Assembly: GCA_029783825.1 (NCBI GenBank)
Contig: JAREIK010001471.1
Coordinates: 103,882 to 167,881 of the forward strand
Length of the DNA: 64,000 bases
Source of the DNA: Sapria himalayana
Taxonomy: Eukaryota; Streptophyta; Magnoliopsida; Malpighiales; Rafflesiaceae
Direction: 5' to 3'
Both the position numbers and the translations under genes were made by a program. A model generated the notes under the pieces. It did not search any database. It saw only the letters and a list, made by a program, of their open reading frames with translations, and was not told the origin of the DNA. Shown here one piece after another: positions 39,487 through 52,860 of the stretch (position 1 is the first letter of the stretch; the number at the start of each line of letters is the position of its first letter).

Positions 39487-41498
39487 AGACATATAGATAG
39501 ATAGATAGTTAGTCATATAGATAGATAGATAGACAGAAATATAGCCAGATATATACTTAGATAGTTAGATAGATAGAAACTAAATAGAGAGGTAGATAGA
39601 CATATAGAATGGTAGATAATTAGATAGATATATAGACTGATACGTAGACATATAGATAGACAAATAGATAAACAAAATGATAGAGAGATAGATATACAAA
39701 TAGATAGACAGATAAATTAACAGAAATATTTACAGATAGATAGACAAATAGATATATAGATAGATAGATAGGTATATAGATAAACATATAAATAGATTGA
39801 TAGATAGATAGATGGATAGATAAAAATATTGATAGATAGAAAGATAAATAGATAGATATACAGATAAATAGACCAATAGATAGATAGATAGATAGACAGA
39901 TAGATAGACAGTTAGATAGACAGGTAAAAGTCAAATAGATTGTCAGATAGATAAATGCATAGATAGATAGATAGATAAATAGATAGACAGACAGATAGAT
40001 ATATAGATAGATAGATAGAAAATTGATACACAAATAGATACAAAGATTGATAGATTTATAGATAAACAGATGGATAGATCGATAGATAGATAAATAATAG
40101 ATAGATATATAGATAGATAGATAGATAGATAGACATATAGATAGACAGATTGATTGATTGATTGACAGAAAGAAAGATAGACAAAAAATTAGATAGATAG
40201 ATATATAGATAGGTAGATATATACACAAATAGATAGGTAGATATCTCGACAGACAGACTAACATATAGATAGATATATTTAAAGATAGTTATAAAAAATG
40301 TTTGATAGATATATAGATAAATTAATTGACATATTTATAAACAGGTCAATAGACAAATATTTAGACAAATTAATAAATAGATAGATAAATAAATAGATAG
40401 ATAGACAGATAGATAGAAAGTTTGATATAAAAATATATAGTCAGAAAGATAGATATATAGACATATTAACATATACTTATACATATAGATAGATAGACAC
40501 ATAGATAGATAGATTGATAGATAGATAGCTAGAAACATAGGTATACATATAGATATAAAGATTAGTAGATAGATAAATGGATATATAGATAGATGGATAG
40601 ATAGTAAGATAGATTGATAGATATATGAATAGATAGACAGACATATAGACAGATAGATAGAAATATAGATAGATAGTCAGATAGAAAGAAAGAAATGTAG
40701 ATAGATAACAAATAGACATATAGATAGATAGTCAGATTAATAGAGAATTTGATAAAAAGATTGATAATTAGATTGATACATAGATTGATAGACAAATTGA
40801 TTGACATATTAATATATAGATAATAGATAGATATATAGATTGACAAATAGATAGATAGATAGACAGATAGATAGACAGATAGTAAGATAGATATTCAAAT
40901 AGAAATATAGATAGATAGATAGATAAAAATATAGTTAGACTAATATATAGAAAAATATATAAACATATTTATAGAGAGATTGATAGATAGAAATTTAGAA
41001 AAATAGATAGAAAGATAGTTAGATAGATATATAGACAAATATATGAAGATATTTAAAGACAGATCGATATACATATTGTTAGATAGATAAATAGATAGAT
41101 AATAAAAATAGATAGATAGACTAATAGACAGATAGATAGATATATAGAAAGATAGTTTTATAGATAGGCAAATAAGTAGACAAACAAATAGATAAATAGA
41201 TAGATAGACATATATATAGTGAGAAAGTTAGATAAATATATAGATAGATAGTTAGTTAGAAAGATATTTAGACAAATAGCTATTTAAATAAAAAAACATA
41301 TTTATAGACATATTGATAGACAAATAGTCAGACAAATAGATAAATATATAGATATTTAGATAAATAAATAGATACAGAGATAGATACACAAATTGATAGA
41401 TAAATAAATATACATATAGATTGTTAGAAAGAAACAAAATAATTAGAAATATAGATAGATAGATAGATAGATAGATTGACACATAGATAGAGAAATTG

Positions 41499-41502
<4 letters not shown>

Positions 41503-41547
<45 letters not shown>
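41503..41547. repeat. (AT)n-(AC)n compound microsatellite
   Basis: About 34 bases of AT dinucleotide lead directly into five to six AC units. Confidence 0.85.
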
Positions 41548-41944
41548 TAGATATAGAAATCAATAAAAAGATATTTAGACAAATAGATATCAAAATAGAT
41601 AGAAAGTCTAATAGATAAACAGATAGATACATAGATAGTTAGATAGATGGATAGATAGATAGACAGATAGATATATAGTTAGATATATTGATAGATATAT
41701 ATTTAAATAGTCATATAGATATACATATTGATATACAAAGTAATATATAATTTAATAGATAGATTGATAGGCAAATTAATAGATAGATTAATATACAGAT
41801 AAAACGACATATTAATAGACAAATACATATACATATTGACATATATGTACATAGATAGAATGATAGATATACAAATTATTAGATAGATTGATAGCCAGAT
41901 TGATATAAAGATAGATAGACATATTGATATTCAGATAGATAGAC

Positions 41945-42010
41945 AGATATTTAAATAGATAGATTTTTAAATAGATAGATAGATATATAGATAGACAGAT
42001 AGATAAATAA

Positions 42011-42041
<31 letters not shown>

Positions 42042-42387
42042 GATAGATTGACAAGATAGACATATAGATAAAAAGATATATAGATAGATAAATAGTTAGT
42101 TAGTCAGATAGATAGATAGATAGATAGATAGAATGATAGACATATAGATAGACATATAGATAAATATAAAAATAGATAGATAGATAGATAAACAGAAAAA
42201 TATATTTGATAGATATACAAATAGGTAGACAGATTGATAAATAGATTGACAAAAATATAGATAAATTGATTGATAGAAGATAGTCAAAGAGACATACAAG
42301 TAGATAGATATATATACAGACATATAAATAGACACATAGATAAATAGGGAAATGGATAGATAGATAGATAGACAAAGAGATAGAAAG

Positions 42388-42418
<31 letters not shown>

Positions 42419-43312
42419 GAGAGACAGATAGATAGACAGATAGATATACAAATAGACATATAGACATATAGACATACATATAGATAGATAAATAGATATA
42501 TAGATAGAAAGAGGGATAGACACACAAATAGATAGATAGGTTGATAGATATATAGAAAGATAGATTTACATATAGATAGACAGATAGATAATAGATAGAT
42601 ATATAGATAGATAGATAGATAGATAGATTAACAGATAGATAGATAGATAGATAGACAGAAAGGAAATAAATATACAGACATATTATAGATGGATAGATAG
42701 AAAGATTGATAGATAGATTGATCGAAAGATAGATCAACAGATTGAAATATAGATAGATAGATAGATAAAAAAAATAGATAGATAGATAGATAAACAAATA
42801 GATAGACAGATTAGTAGATAGATAGATATATAGACAAATAAATATACATATTGATAGATATATTTATAGACATGTCGATAGATATAATGAAAGATAAAAA
42901 GATAGATAGATAGATGCCAGATATATCGACATATATAAATAGATATACAGATAGATAGATAGATCAATGGATAGATAGATTGATAGATTGACTAATAGAT
43001 AGGTAGATTATTAAATATATTGATAGATAGATAAATAGACAAATATATACAAAGACAGACATATTGATTAATTGATTGATTGATTTATTTATTAATTGAT
43101 TGAAATATTGTTTGACAGATATATAGAAAAATAAATATAGAGATTTAAATATAGTTACATTGACAGATAGTTAGATTTATAAATAGATTGATTGATTGAT
43201 TGATAGGTAGATAAATATACAAATACATAGATTGATAAATAGACAAATACATAGATAAACAAATAGATAGACACATAAATAGACAGATCAATAGACATAC
43301 ACATTGATAGAC
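41945..43312 (+). repeat. Large direct duplication in the GATA array, copy 1
   Basis: It starts near TTTAAATAGATAGATTTTTAA and contains diagnostic non-GATA phrases: TTGACAAGATAGACATATAG, GATTGATCGAAAGATAGATC, a GATTGATTTATTTATTAATTG segment and ACATACACATTGATAGA at the end. The same phrases recur in order ~1368 bases later. Confidence 0.9.
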
Positions 43313-44640
43313 AAATATTTAGATAGATAGATTTTTAAATAGATAGATAGATATATAGATAGACAGATAGATAAATAAATAGATAGATAGATCAATAAAT
43401 AGATTGACAAGATAGACATATAGATAAAAAGATATATAGATAGATTGATAGTTAGTTAGTCAGATAGATAGATAGATAGAATGACAGACAGATAGATAGA
43501 CATATAGATAAATATAAAAATAAATAGATAGATAGAAAAATATATTTGAGAGATATACTAATAGGTAGACAGATTGACAAAAATATAGATAAATTGATAG
43601 ATAGGTAGATAGTCAAAAAGACATACAAATAGATAGATATATATATATACATACATATAGATAGACACATAGATAGAAAAGGTAACAGATAGATAGATAG
43701 ATATAAAAAGACATAGATAGATAGATAGATATATATATATAGATAAATAGATAGATAGATATATATATAGATAAATAGATAGATAGTTAGATAGACAGAT
43801 AGATATACAAATAGATAGATAGACATATAGACAAACATATAGATAGATAGATAGATATATAGATAGAAAGTGGGATAGACACACAAATAGATAGATAGAT
43901 TGATAGATATATTGAAAGATAGATTTACATATAGATAAGCAGATAGATAATAGCTAGATATATAGATAGCTAGATATATTAACAAATAGATAGATAGATA
44001 GACAAGAAGGTAATAGATATATAGACATATTATAGATGGATAGATGGAAAGATTGATAGATAGATTGATCGAAAGATAGATCAACAGATTGAAATATAGA
44101 TAGATAGATAGATAAACAAATAGATAGACAGATTATTATATAGATAGATAGATATACAAATAGATATACAAATTGATAGATATATATATAGATAGGTCAA
44201 TAGATAGAATGAAAGATAAAAAGATAGATAGATAGATAGATAGATGATAGATATATAGACATATATAGATAGATATACAGATAAATAGATAGATCAATTA
44301 ATAGATAGATAGATAGATAGATTGACTGATAGATAGGTAGATTAATAAATATATTGATAGATATATAGATAGACAGATTGATTGATTAATTGATTGATTG
44401 ATTTATTTATTTATTTATTGATTGAAATATTGTTAGACAGATATATGGAAAAATAAATATACAGATTTAAATAGAGTTACATTGATAGATAGTTAGATTT
44501 ATAAACAGATTGATTGATTGATTGATTGATTGATAGGTAGATAAATATACAAATACATAGATTCATAGATAGACAACTACATAGATAAACAGATAGATAG
44601 ACACATAAATAGACTGATCAATAGACATACACATTGATAG
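43313..44640 (+). repeat. Large direct duplication in the GATA array, copy 2
   Basis: It repeats copy 1 phrase by phrase with scattered substitutions and small unit-number changes, ending with the same ACATACACATTGATAG. It is diverged more than the 61-63 kb duplication, so it is probably older. Confidence 0.9.
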
Positions 44641-46652
44641 ATAGATATGGAGATAAATAGATAAATAAAAAGATGGTTAGATGGATATATAGATAAATAG
44701 ATAGTTACTTAAATAAATAAATTGATGGATAGATAAATAGATAAATAGTCAGATAGATAGATAGATAGTTAGACAGTCAAATAAACAAATAGATACACAA
44801 GAAGATATTCAAATTGATAGTCTGATTTATAATCAGATTGATTATTATATTTATTGATATAATGATAGACAGATTTATTGATAGATATATAGACAAATAG
44901 ATAGATAAATAGACACATAGATAGATTGATTGATAGATAGATAGTAAATTAAATAGAAATATTTTTATATATATTGATAGATAGATAGTTAGATGAATAT
45001 ATAAATAGACCCATAGATACAAAGATAGATATATAAATATACTGATATATAGTTAGATAGATGGGCAAATAGTTAGATAGATAAATAGATAGATAGATAA
45101 ACAGATAAATATATAGATAGTTAGTTAGTTAGAAAGATAGATAGACACGGTGATAGATAAATTGATAGACTGATAACTAGACAAATAAATAGAGAGATAA
45201 ATAGATCGATGGATAGATTGACAAATAGATAGACAAATAGATAGATGGATAGATAGATGAATAGATAGATAGAAAGATATACAGATAGATAGGTAGTTAA
45301 ATAGATAGTCATATAGACATAAAGATAAGCAGATAAATAGACAAATAAATAGACATATAAATATATAGATAGGTAGACATATAAATAGATAGAAAGAAAG
45401 TTAGATTGATATATTGATTTATAGACAGATTGATATATAGATTGATAGACATTTTGATTGATAGATTGATAGATAGATTTATAGATAAATTAATATACAG
45501 ATTTATAAATAGTTTGATAGATTCATTAATAGATAGATAGATAAATTGCTTGATTGATAAAAATAATGATAGGCATAGAGATATAGAGATTGATATACAT
45601 ATAGATACACAGACAAATAGATAGATAGATATATAGACATATAGATAAATTGATAGATTGACTGATAGATAGATTTTTAGATAGATAGGGAGATAAATAG
45701 ATATATAGGTTGATTGATTGATAAATAGATAAATAGACACAAAGATAGATAGATAGATAGATAGAGACATAGATAGATCGATAGAAATAAAGATAAATAG
45801 ATATGATAGACATGTAAATATTAGATAAATATATATAAATATAGATAGATAGTTAGATAAATATATATAAAGATAGATAAATGATAAATAGATAGAGAGA
45901 CAAACAAATATACAGAGATATAGACAAATAGATAAAAATATGGAGAAATAGACAGATAGATAGATAGAAAGATATCCATATATATATAGATATATAGACA
46001 AATAGATAGACAGACATATAGGGAGTTAGATAAATAAAAAGATAGATAGACATATAAATAGACATATCGATAGATAGATAGATAGATAGAAAGTCAGACA
46101 GATAGATAGATAGACAAATAGATAGATAGATAAACATTTAAATAGTCAGATAGATTGATTGATAGATAAATTAATAGATAGAGAAAGAGATAGGAAGATA
46201 CATAGACAAATAGGTAGATTGATAGATAGACATATAGATAGATAGATAGATAGATTGATTGATAGACAAGTTGTTAGAAAGATTGACAAATAGTTAGATA
46301 GATAAAGAGATTGATTGGAAGATAGATAGATAAATATATACATAGAGAGATAGATACATAAATTTTTACATAGATAGATAGAAAAATAGACAGAGAGATA
46401 GATAGATAGACATATATATAGACTGATAAATTGGCTAATTCATAGAAAGAAAGAAACATAGATAGACAAATAGACAGGCAGGTAGATAGATAGATAGATA
46501 GAATGATAGATATACATAATGATAGATAGATAGATAAATAGATTGATTGTCATATAGAGATAAATAAATAGACAGATAGACAGACATATATATAGACAGA
46601 TAGATAGATAGACTGATAGACATAAAATATAGAGATAAATAGATATAAATAA

Positions 46653-46656
<4 letters not shown>

Positions 46657-46714
<58 letters not shown>
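46657..46714. repeat. (AT)n tract within the GATA array
   Basis: About 58 bases of AT dinucleotide followed by a short ACACAC run. Confidence 0.9.
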
Positions 46715-46726
<12 letters not shown>

Positions 46727-47419
46727 ATAGATAGACTGATAGAAAGATAGAAAGATAGATAAATATACAGACAAATAGACAGACAAATAAATACATAAAT
46801 AGAAATACAAATAGATAGATACATAGATAGCTGGATAGATAGACAAATATATATATATGGGTAGATTGTTGTATAGATAGAAAAATAGATAGATGGATCA
46901 AAAAATCAATAGATAAACTGATAAATCTTCAGATATGTAAATGGACTGATATAAGGATAGATTGATTGATAAATAGACTAAAAATTTGACAAATATATAC
47001 ACTGATAGATAGATTGACAGATAGGCATATAAATATACAGATAGATAAACAAATCAATAGGATTATAGATAGATAGATAGACATATAGATAGACAGATCT
47101 ATAGATATACAATTTGGTAGACAAATTGATAGGCAAATAGATAGATAGATATATAGATATATAATTAGATATATAGATAGTCAGATAGATAGACAGATCA
47201 ATAGATAAGTAGTTAGATAGATAAATAGACAAATAAATAGACAAATAAATAGACATATAGTTAGACATATATATAAACAAATTGATATACTAATCATTAG
47301 ATAGATACTTAGATAGATAGATAAATAGATAGATAGACATATAGATAGACAAATATATAGAAAAATAAAAAAAAATAAAGATAGACGGATTGATAAATAG
47401 ATAGATAGAAAAATAGATA

Positions 47420-47422
<3 letters not shown>

Positions 47423-47480
<58 letters not shown>
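47423..47480. repeat. (AT)n tract within the GATA array
   Basis: About 58 bases of AT dinucleotide. A second, ~32-base tract follows at 47590-47621, both close to the end of the main array. Confidence 0.9.
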
Positions 47481-47483
<3 letters not shown>

Positions 47484-47586
47484 TAAATAGATACATAGAT
47501 AGATAAATAGATAGATATATAAATAGATAGATATATAGATACACTTATATATAGATAGATATGGAAATAGATATTAAGATTATTAG

Positions 47587-47624
<38 letters not shown>

Positions 47625-47673
47625 ATATATAGTTAGACAAATAGATAGACTAATAGATAAACAAATCATTACA

Positions 47674-48440
47674 TACTACAAGAAAAATCATAAATTGCAA
47701 GGGAAATTTTTCTAGCCCTTTAGGCTTTTCCATCACTAAAATAGAATAATGACCAATTGATGATGGGAATTATCCCAAGCTAATGTGCTCATCACAAAAT
47801 ATTAACAATAAAAAAATTTTTTTAGCAAATTTTATAATGATGGAAATTTCCTAGCTAATTATATTTTTTCCCTTACTAATTTTAATCTTAATTAAGAATA
47901 ATAATTAATAATTTTCAACTAAATAGGCATAGAATAATGATTAATAATTAATCTTATTAATTAATAATTAATAATTAAGATTAATAATTTTAATCTTAAT
48001 TAAGTAATGGAAAAATCCTCAGCTATTTTCATTCCAAATCTATTTTCACAATTTTATTTTGTACATAAAATTTCATTACATATTATTAATTTTTTTATAT
48101 TAATTTAAATTAAAACATATATTGTGAACCATTTTTTATAAATAATAAAAACCAAAAACAATTCATAACTAATTATGATACAAAAGATATTTGGTTAAAA
48201 CAAAAACTTAACATAGGTATATAATCATTTAAAACTAAATCAGCATCTTCATCATTAGCTTGTTAATTTGTGCATGAATCTCCTACGTGGTTACTTTGCT
48301 TGATTTTGGCGTGCTATCTTTCTCGTCAAGGCTGCTAACTGTGACTCCATATAGTCATCTACTATTGCATTGCATTCTTCATTTCTTTCATCTCATCATT
48401 TACTTCTTTTAATTTTCTTGAATATACATCAATTTAAACT
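47674..48440 (-). mobile_element. CACTA-like terminus with adjacent Transposase_24 remnant (element 2, partial)
   Basis: TACTACAAGAAAAATC at 47674 matches the plant CACTA terminus except that the first C is T. Subterminal-like phrases follow (GGGAAATTTTTCTAGCCC, GGAATTATCCCAAGCTAAT). At ~48255-48425 the - strand reads ATGGAGTCACAGTTAGCAGC, closely matching the last exon of the Transposase_24-like gene of element 1 (near 28180 on +). The element therefore points left, with 47674 as its 3' end. The opposite end was not found in this window. No further coding parts of the transposase were recognised. Confidence 0.75.
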
Positions 48441-48520
48441 TAAATGATACGAAGGATGACAACTAAATAATTTAGCAAAAATTATAGATATGACCATCAC
48501 TTATATAGCATTTACCAATA
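48424..48520. repeat. Outlying copy of the island's ~393-base repeat segment
   Basis: It contains ATACATCAATTTA..., then TTTAGCAAAAATTATAG and ATATGACCATCACTTATATA, which recur at ~51747, ~52142 and ~52534. Confidence 0.8.
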
Positions 48521-51490
48521 TGCATGATGAATTTTGACTAAGAGAATTATGGAATTTTGTGGTACATATATAGCATTTACCAATCATTGTGCATAATTTC
48601 ATCCATAAACAAATATTGACGCAGGCAATAATATTGATGTTATCTGATATATCTTTTCTTCCTACAATATCAACATTATATAAATAATATTTTGTATTTA
48701 CATATTCATAAGATACCAAAACTTTCCTAATTGACACTAAGAGTAGACTAGTGTCACCCACAAATACATACCAAACTTTCTGTAAACTTTTTTAGCTTCT
48801 CCTCCTTTTATGCTATTGTGCATGCCTTGTTTGCACACTATGAGTTAGGATTTGGTACAGAGTAAGGAGCAAAAAATTGCTAATTTAAGCAACCCTCAAT
48901 TAAAATGAAACAACTAGTGATACTAGGGCACAATGGGCACCTTTATTTTCTTCAAAAAAATAGTTACAGCGTAGCTAGCACCAAAGGCAGTGCACATGTG
49001 CACTATGCTGTTTTAGTGCACATGTAGACTACGTTGTTATAGAGTACATGTTCTATCTCTAAAAACATTCAAAAATACTCACAAAAATAAAAGATTTTGT
49101 AGATTATACGATGAATCAATTATAGCAAAAAAGGTATAACTAACTTCTAGATTTTCTGTAATGGGAAAAACATGTAGATGGCTATGAAGCCATTTTTTAT
49201 TAGTCATGTGCTACAAATGGTTGATTGACCCACTTTTGATTAAATCCCCTTGCTTTAAATCTGTCACTTATAGTTCAGGCCTAACAATCTAGAAAGGGAA
49301 TCTCACTTCATTTATACATGTATGTGTATATATGAATATGTATATGTCTATATTTATATATATACATATCTATGTGTACATATGTATATATGCCTACCTA
49401 TATATGTGTGTGTGGAATGACTATTAAGACATTTCTAGTGATCATCTATATATATGTATGCATGTATGTACATGTGTATCTGTGAATTTGTATATGTGCA
49501 TATGTATATATGATATGTCCACCCAAAAACTCACACATATATACATATGTATCTCAGTGAGTATAAATGCATTTATCTATGCATGTCAAACACACATATG
49601 TGTCGTGTGCAAGTGTATGTAAATTTGTATACATGCACACATGCATGTGTATTGGGTGTTAGGATATCTACAAAATAGTAATAAAATAGTATTGTAAGTA
49701 GTACAAACAAGTTTAAGAAATCAACAAAATAAAATTAAGCAGCTACAAACATCATCATCATCAATAGCAAAACTCAGTTTCAACATTAATGGCAACATCT
49801 ATATAAATTTCATGAAACTCAAGTTCTTGTTGTTGGGAATATTATTGCTCATTGTAGATTCCTACATGATGACTATAAACAAGATATTGAAAAATTATCT
49901 ATAATCAAAAAAAAAAAACTCCATGATTCTCTTTCTGCATTGTCTCCCTTGTTCTTTATCCATCTACAACCCTAATTTAGCACTATTTAATGTATACTCA
50001 AGATGAGTTGGTCTAGCTCATAATCTTGAGTCTAACATTGCTATTCCTGGACTGATTCTAGATGAAAATCTTTATTTTACTTTCAAACCAATATGCAAGA
50101 CGAATACGAATTTAGAGAATTATGGAGTTTTGCAGCATATATATAGCATTTACTAATCATTCAGCAAAATTTCATCTACGCAACAAATATTGTATTTACA
50201 ACAGACTATTTTAGAACATGGAAGAAATAAAATAATTACCCAGTAGCTATTGGAATCATCAACCAGAGAGAATCCAATACCATATTACTAACCACTTCTA
50301 GAGCCATATGGCACATCATGAGAATGAAGACTGTATTTCATCTGGGCACTAGAGAGCCCACCTAGGCACTGGAGTCGTGGCACCACGAGGAGCACTTACA
50401 CTGATCCCAACATCACCATCCGCTATTAGCCATCTGCTCATCTTTCATCCAGCTTCAATTATGAATAGCTACAGCTGGTACTTCATTAACAAGATTATCA
50501 AAATGACCATAATCTGGAAGTAAAGTGAACTTGCCATAGCTCATATTGATGAGATTACATTTATGCTACATAAATAAGGTGGCAGTGTGGCATGTGCCAT
50601 GTGACAATGTGTGCAATGGATGCGTGTGTGGAAAGGTAGTGGGCAGTTATATGCATGTAGTGTGGCATGCTTTGTGAGGCAGTGTGGGAAGTGAATTCAT
50701 GTAGTGTGTTATGTTAGTGTGCAAAATAAATATAGTGCTGAAAAAATTTTAAAAAGAATAATAAATTATTTAGTGTGTGTATTATATTTTGGCTGATATA
50801 TATTTTGGCTGCACTTTGTGTTGACTCGCACTAAAGGAAGTAACCTGGCTTTCTTCTAGTCACATCTGGCTCTCCTCTTTTTGGTGCATGCTCAAACTGC
50901 ATCAATTTTAAGGCTTAAACAGCACAACACAAACACAAAAACTTTCATTTCGCAGTTGAAACATTTCAAAAAAAAAATCAAATCAAAATCAAAATCAAAA
51001 ACCAAAACCTGCATGAACATTTGACACTCAAGTCGTCAACTTCCAAAAAAATCTCTTGTAAAGAACAAAACCAGAATTAAGAAAAAAGATGCCACCAAAA
51101 AAATTTCTTCCTGTTTAGCTACACATAGGCAAAAATAATGTTCCCGAAAGTTGCTCATTATTCCTTCTTCAAGAAGTGAGGAGATAAAAGCTTTGAGACT
51201 GAAAATCTGATGAAAGACTTGCATTGGAGTAGCTCTTTCAACTTATCATCGTATATTATTTTCTACATATCTGATAGATCCATTTAAAAAACAAGAACAT
51301 TTAATGGTTAATTGAAATTGAATAATAACACCACGAATTCTCATCGGGGGAGGGTGAAGACGATGGAAGTTTGCATACCTATAGATTATGTCTTGTTATA
51401 TAATCACACATCTTCTTTACAACATCAGAATGAGATTATGCATCTTCACCAATACTAATATATTTTATGAGAGCATCTAAAAGATAAACA
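48521..51490. other. AT-rich island interior, no gene recognised
   Basis: No reading frame longer than ~85 codons resembles a known protein; the - strand frames at 48501-48761 and 51036-51224 have no motif. 49310-49640 is rich in TATGTATATATG-type microsatellite sequence. 50335-50470 is less AT-rich than its surroundings but is broken in all frames. It may be decayed transposon interior. Confidence 0.5.
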
Positions 51491-51499
51491 GGAAGCTAG

Positions 51500-51640
51500 A
51501 AATTCAAAAGTTCTAAAATAAATACCCAAAACCAAAAATAATTCAGAAATAATTCTGATACAAAAGTTACATGGTTAAACCAAAAACATAACATAGTTTC
51601 AACAATATTTAAAACAAAATCATCCTCATAATTAGCTGGT
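51500..51640. repeat. Second copy of the 48120-48260 segment
   Basis: The phrases AAACCAAAAATAATTCAGAA, GATACAAAAGTTACATGGTT and TTTAAAACAAAATCATCCTC parallel 48148-48260 in the same order and strand. An internal segment of element 2 has thus been duplicated about 3.4 kb away. Confidence 0.75.
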
Positions 51641-51746
51641 GGATTTTCTTCATTACAGATTTCTATCATTTCAAATATAGACTAATTAGAGATACAACGA
51701 ATTATAGACATCAATTAATACCTAATCAATACAAAGGATGTAAACT

Positions 51747-52860
51747 AATTAATTTACCAAAAATTATAGATATGACCATCACTTGTAAAATATTTTCTGA
51801 TTAAATATTTAATATAAAGCTATATTATGGCAAGAGTAGCTGGAGATGTCTTTTTTTTTTCACAATGCCCAAATAGTCTGTGTGACAAAAAAATGTCATT
51901 AAATCAATGTCAAAAATTTGAAAGTCATTATTAAATGACGTGTTTCATCTTGTTTTATTTTTTGTTTTGATTTAGTTGTACAATATTATTTTTGATAATT
52001 TCTAATTTTTAGTATATGTGACAAAAAAATGGCATGTTTTTGTGTACAGAAGAAATTTATCTTGATAATTTAGTAATTTACATAAAGATTATTTACATAT
52101 ACATCAATTCATACCTAAATAATGCGAAGGAAGGGAACTTATTAATTTAGCAAAAATTATAGATATGACCATCACTTATATATTTTTTCCAATTACATAT
52201 ATTAAAATAAAGCTACATTATGGCAAGAGCAGCCTGAGAGGTCTTTTTTTCACAATGCCTAAATTGTCCATGTGACAAACAAATGGCATTAGATCATAGT
52301 CAAAATTTTGAAAGTCATTATTAAATGACGTGTTTCATCTTGTTTTATTTTTTTGTTTTCATTTAGTTGTACAATATTATTTTTGATAATTTCTAATTTT
52401 TAGTATATGCGACAAACAAAATGGCAAGTTTTTTGTGTATAATAAAAATTTATTCAAATAATTTAGTAATTTACATAAAGATTATTTACATACACATCAA
52501 TTCATACCTAAACAATACTAAGGAAGGGAACTTATTAATTTAGTAAAAATTATAGATATGACTATCACTTATATACTTTTTCCAATTAGATATTAAACTG
52601 ATAAATTAATTTTTTGTATTGGAAAAGCCTATATTCATTTTATATGATGGTTGTTAGATTACATTATATGTTATTTTTAATTTAATATTTTATGAGCATA
52701 CATAACACATTAACATATTATTTAATACGTTAAAAAATAAAAAATAGCTTCATTTTGATAAGAGTAGATCAAGAGAGGTACTCTTGCCAATTTCTATTTT
52801 TTTGTATATGTGACAAATAAATTGGTGAGTTTTTTGTGTATAGAAGTATATTAGTATGCA
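51747..52860. repeat. Three tandem units of ~393 bases in the AT-rich island
   Basis: Units begin near 51747, 52142 and 52534 with ATTAATTTA.CAAAAATTATAG-like sequence. Each then carries ATGGCAAGAG-like sequence, GACAAAAAAATG-like sequence and GATAATTTCTAATTTTTAGTAT. Spacing is ~395 and ~392 bases; the third unit is more diverged. Confidence 0.8.

Larger units (their letters stand above)
32594..47673 (+). repeat. Main interrupted GATA array
   Basis: Fifteen kilobases of GATA-type units with GACA, GATT, AATA, AAAG and TATA variants. All long open frames are on the - strand and read Tyr-Leu-Ser-Ile repeats. The block contains the ~1.37 kb direct duplication at 41945-44640 and several (TA)n tracts. 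No gene, tRNA or transposon terminus was found inside it. It ends at the CACTA-like terminus at 47674. Confidence 0.95.

Noticed and set aside
32594..47673. CRISPR-like repeat structure
   Set aside because: Units are four bases, irregular, without spacers or cas genes, and the DNA is plant nuclear.
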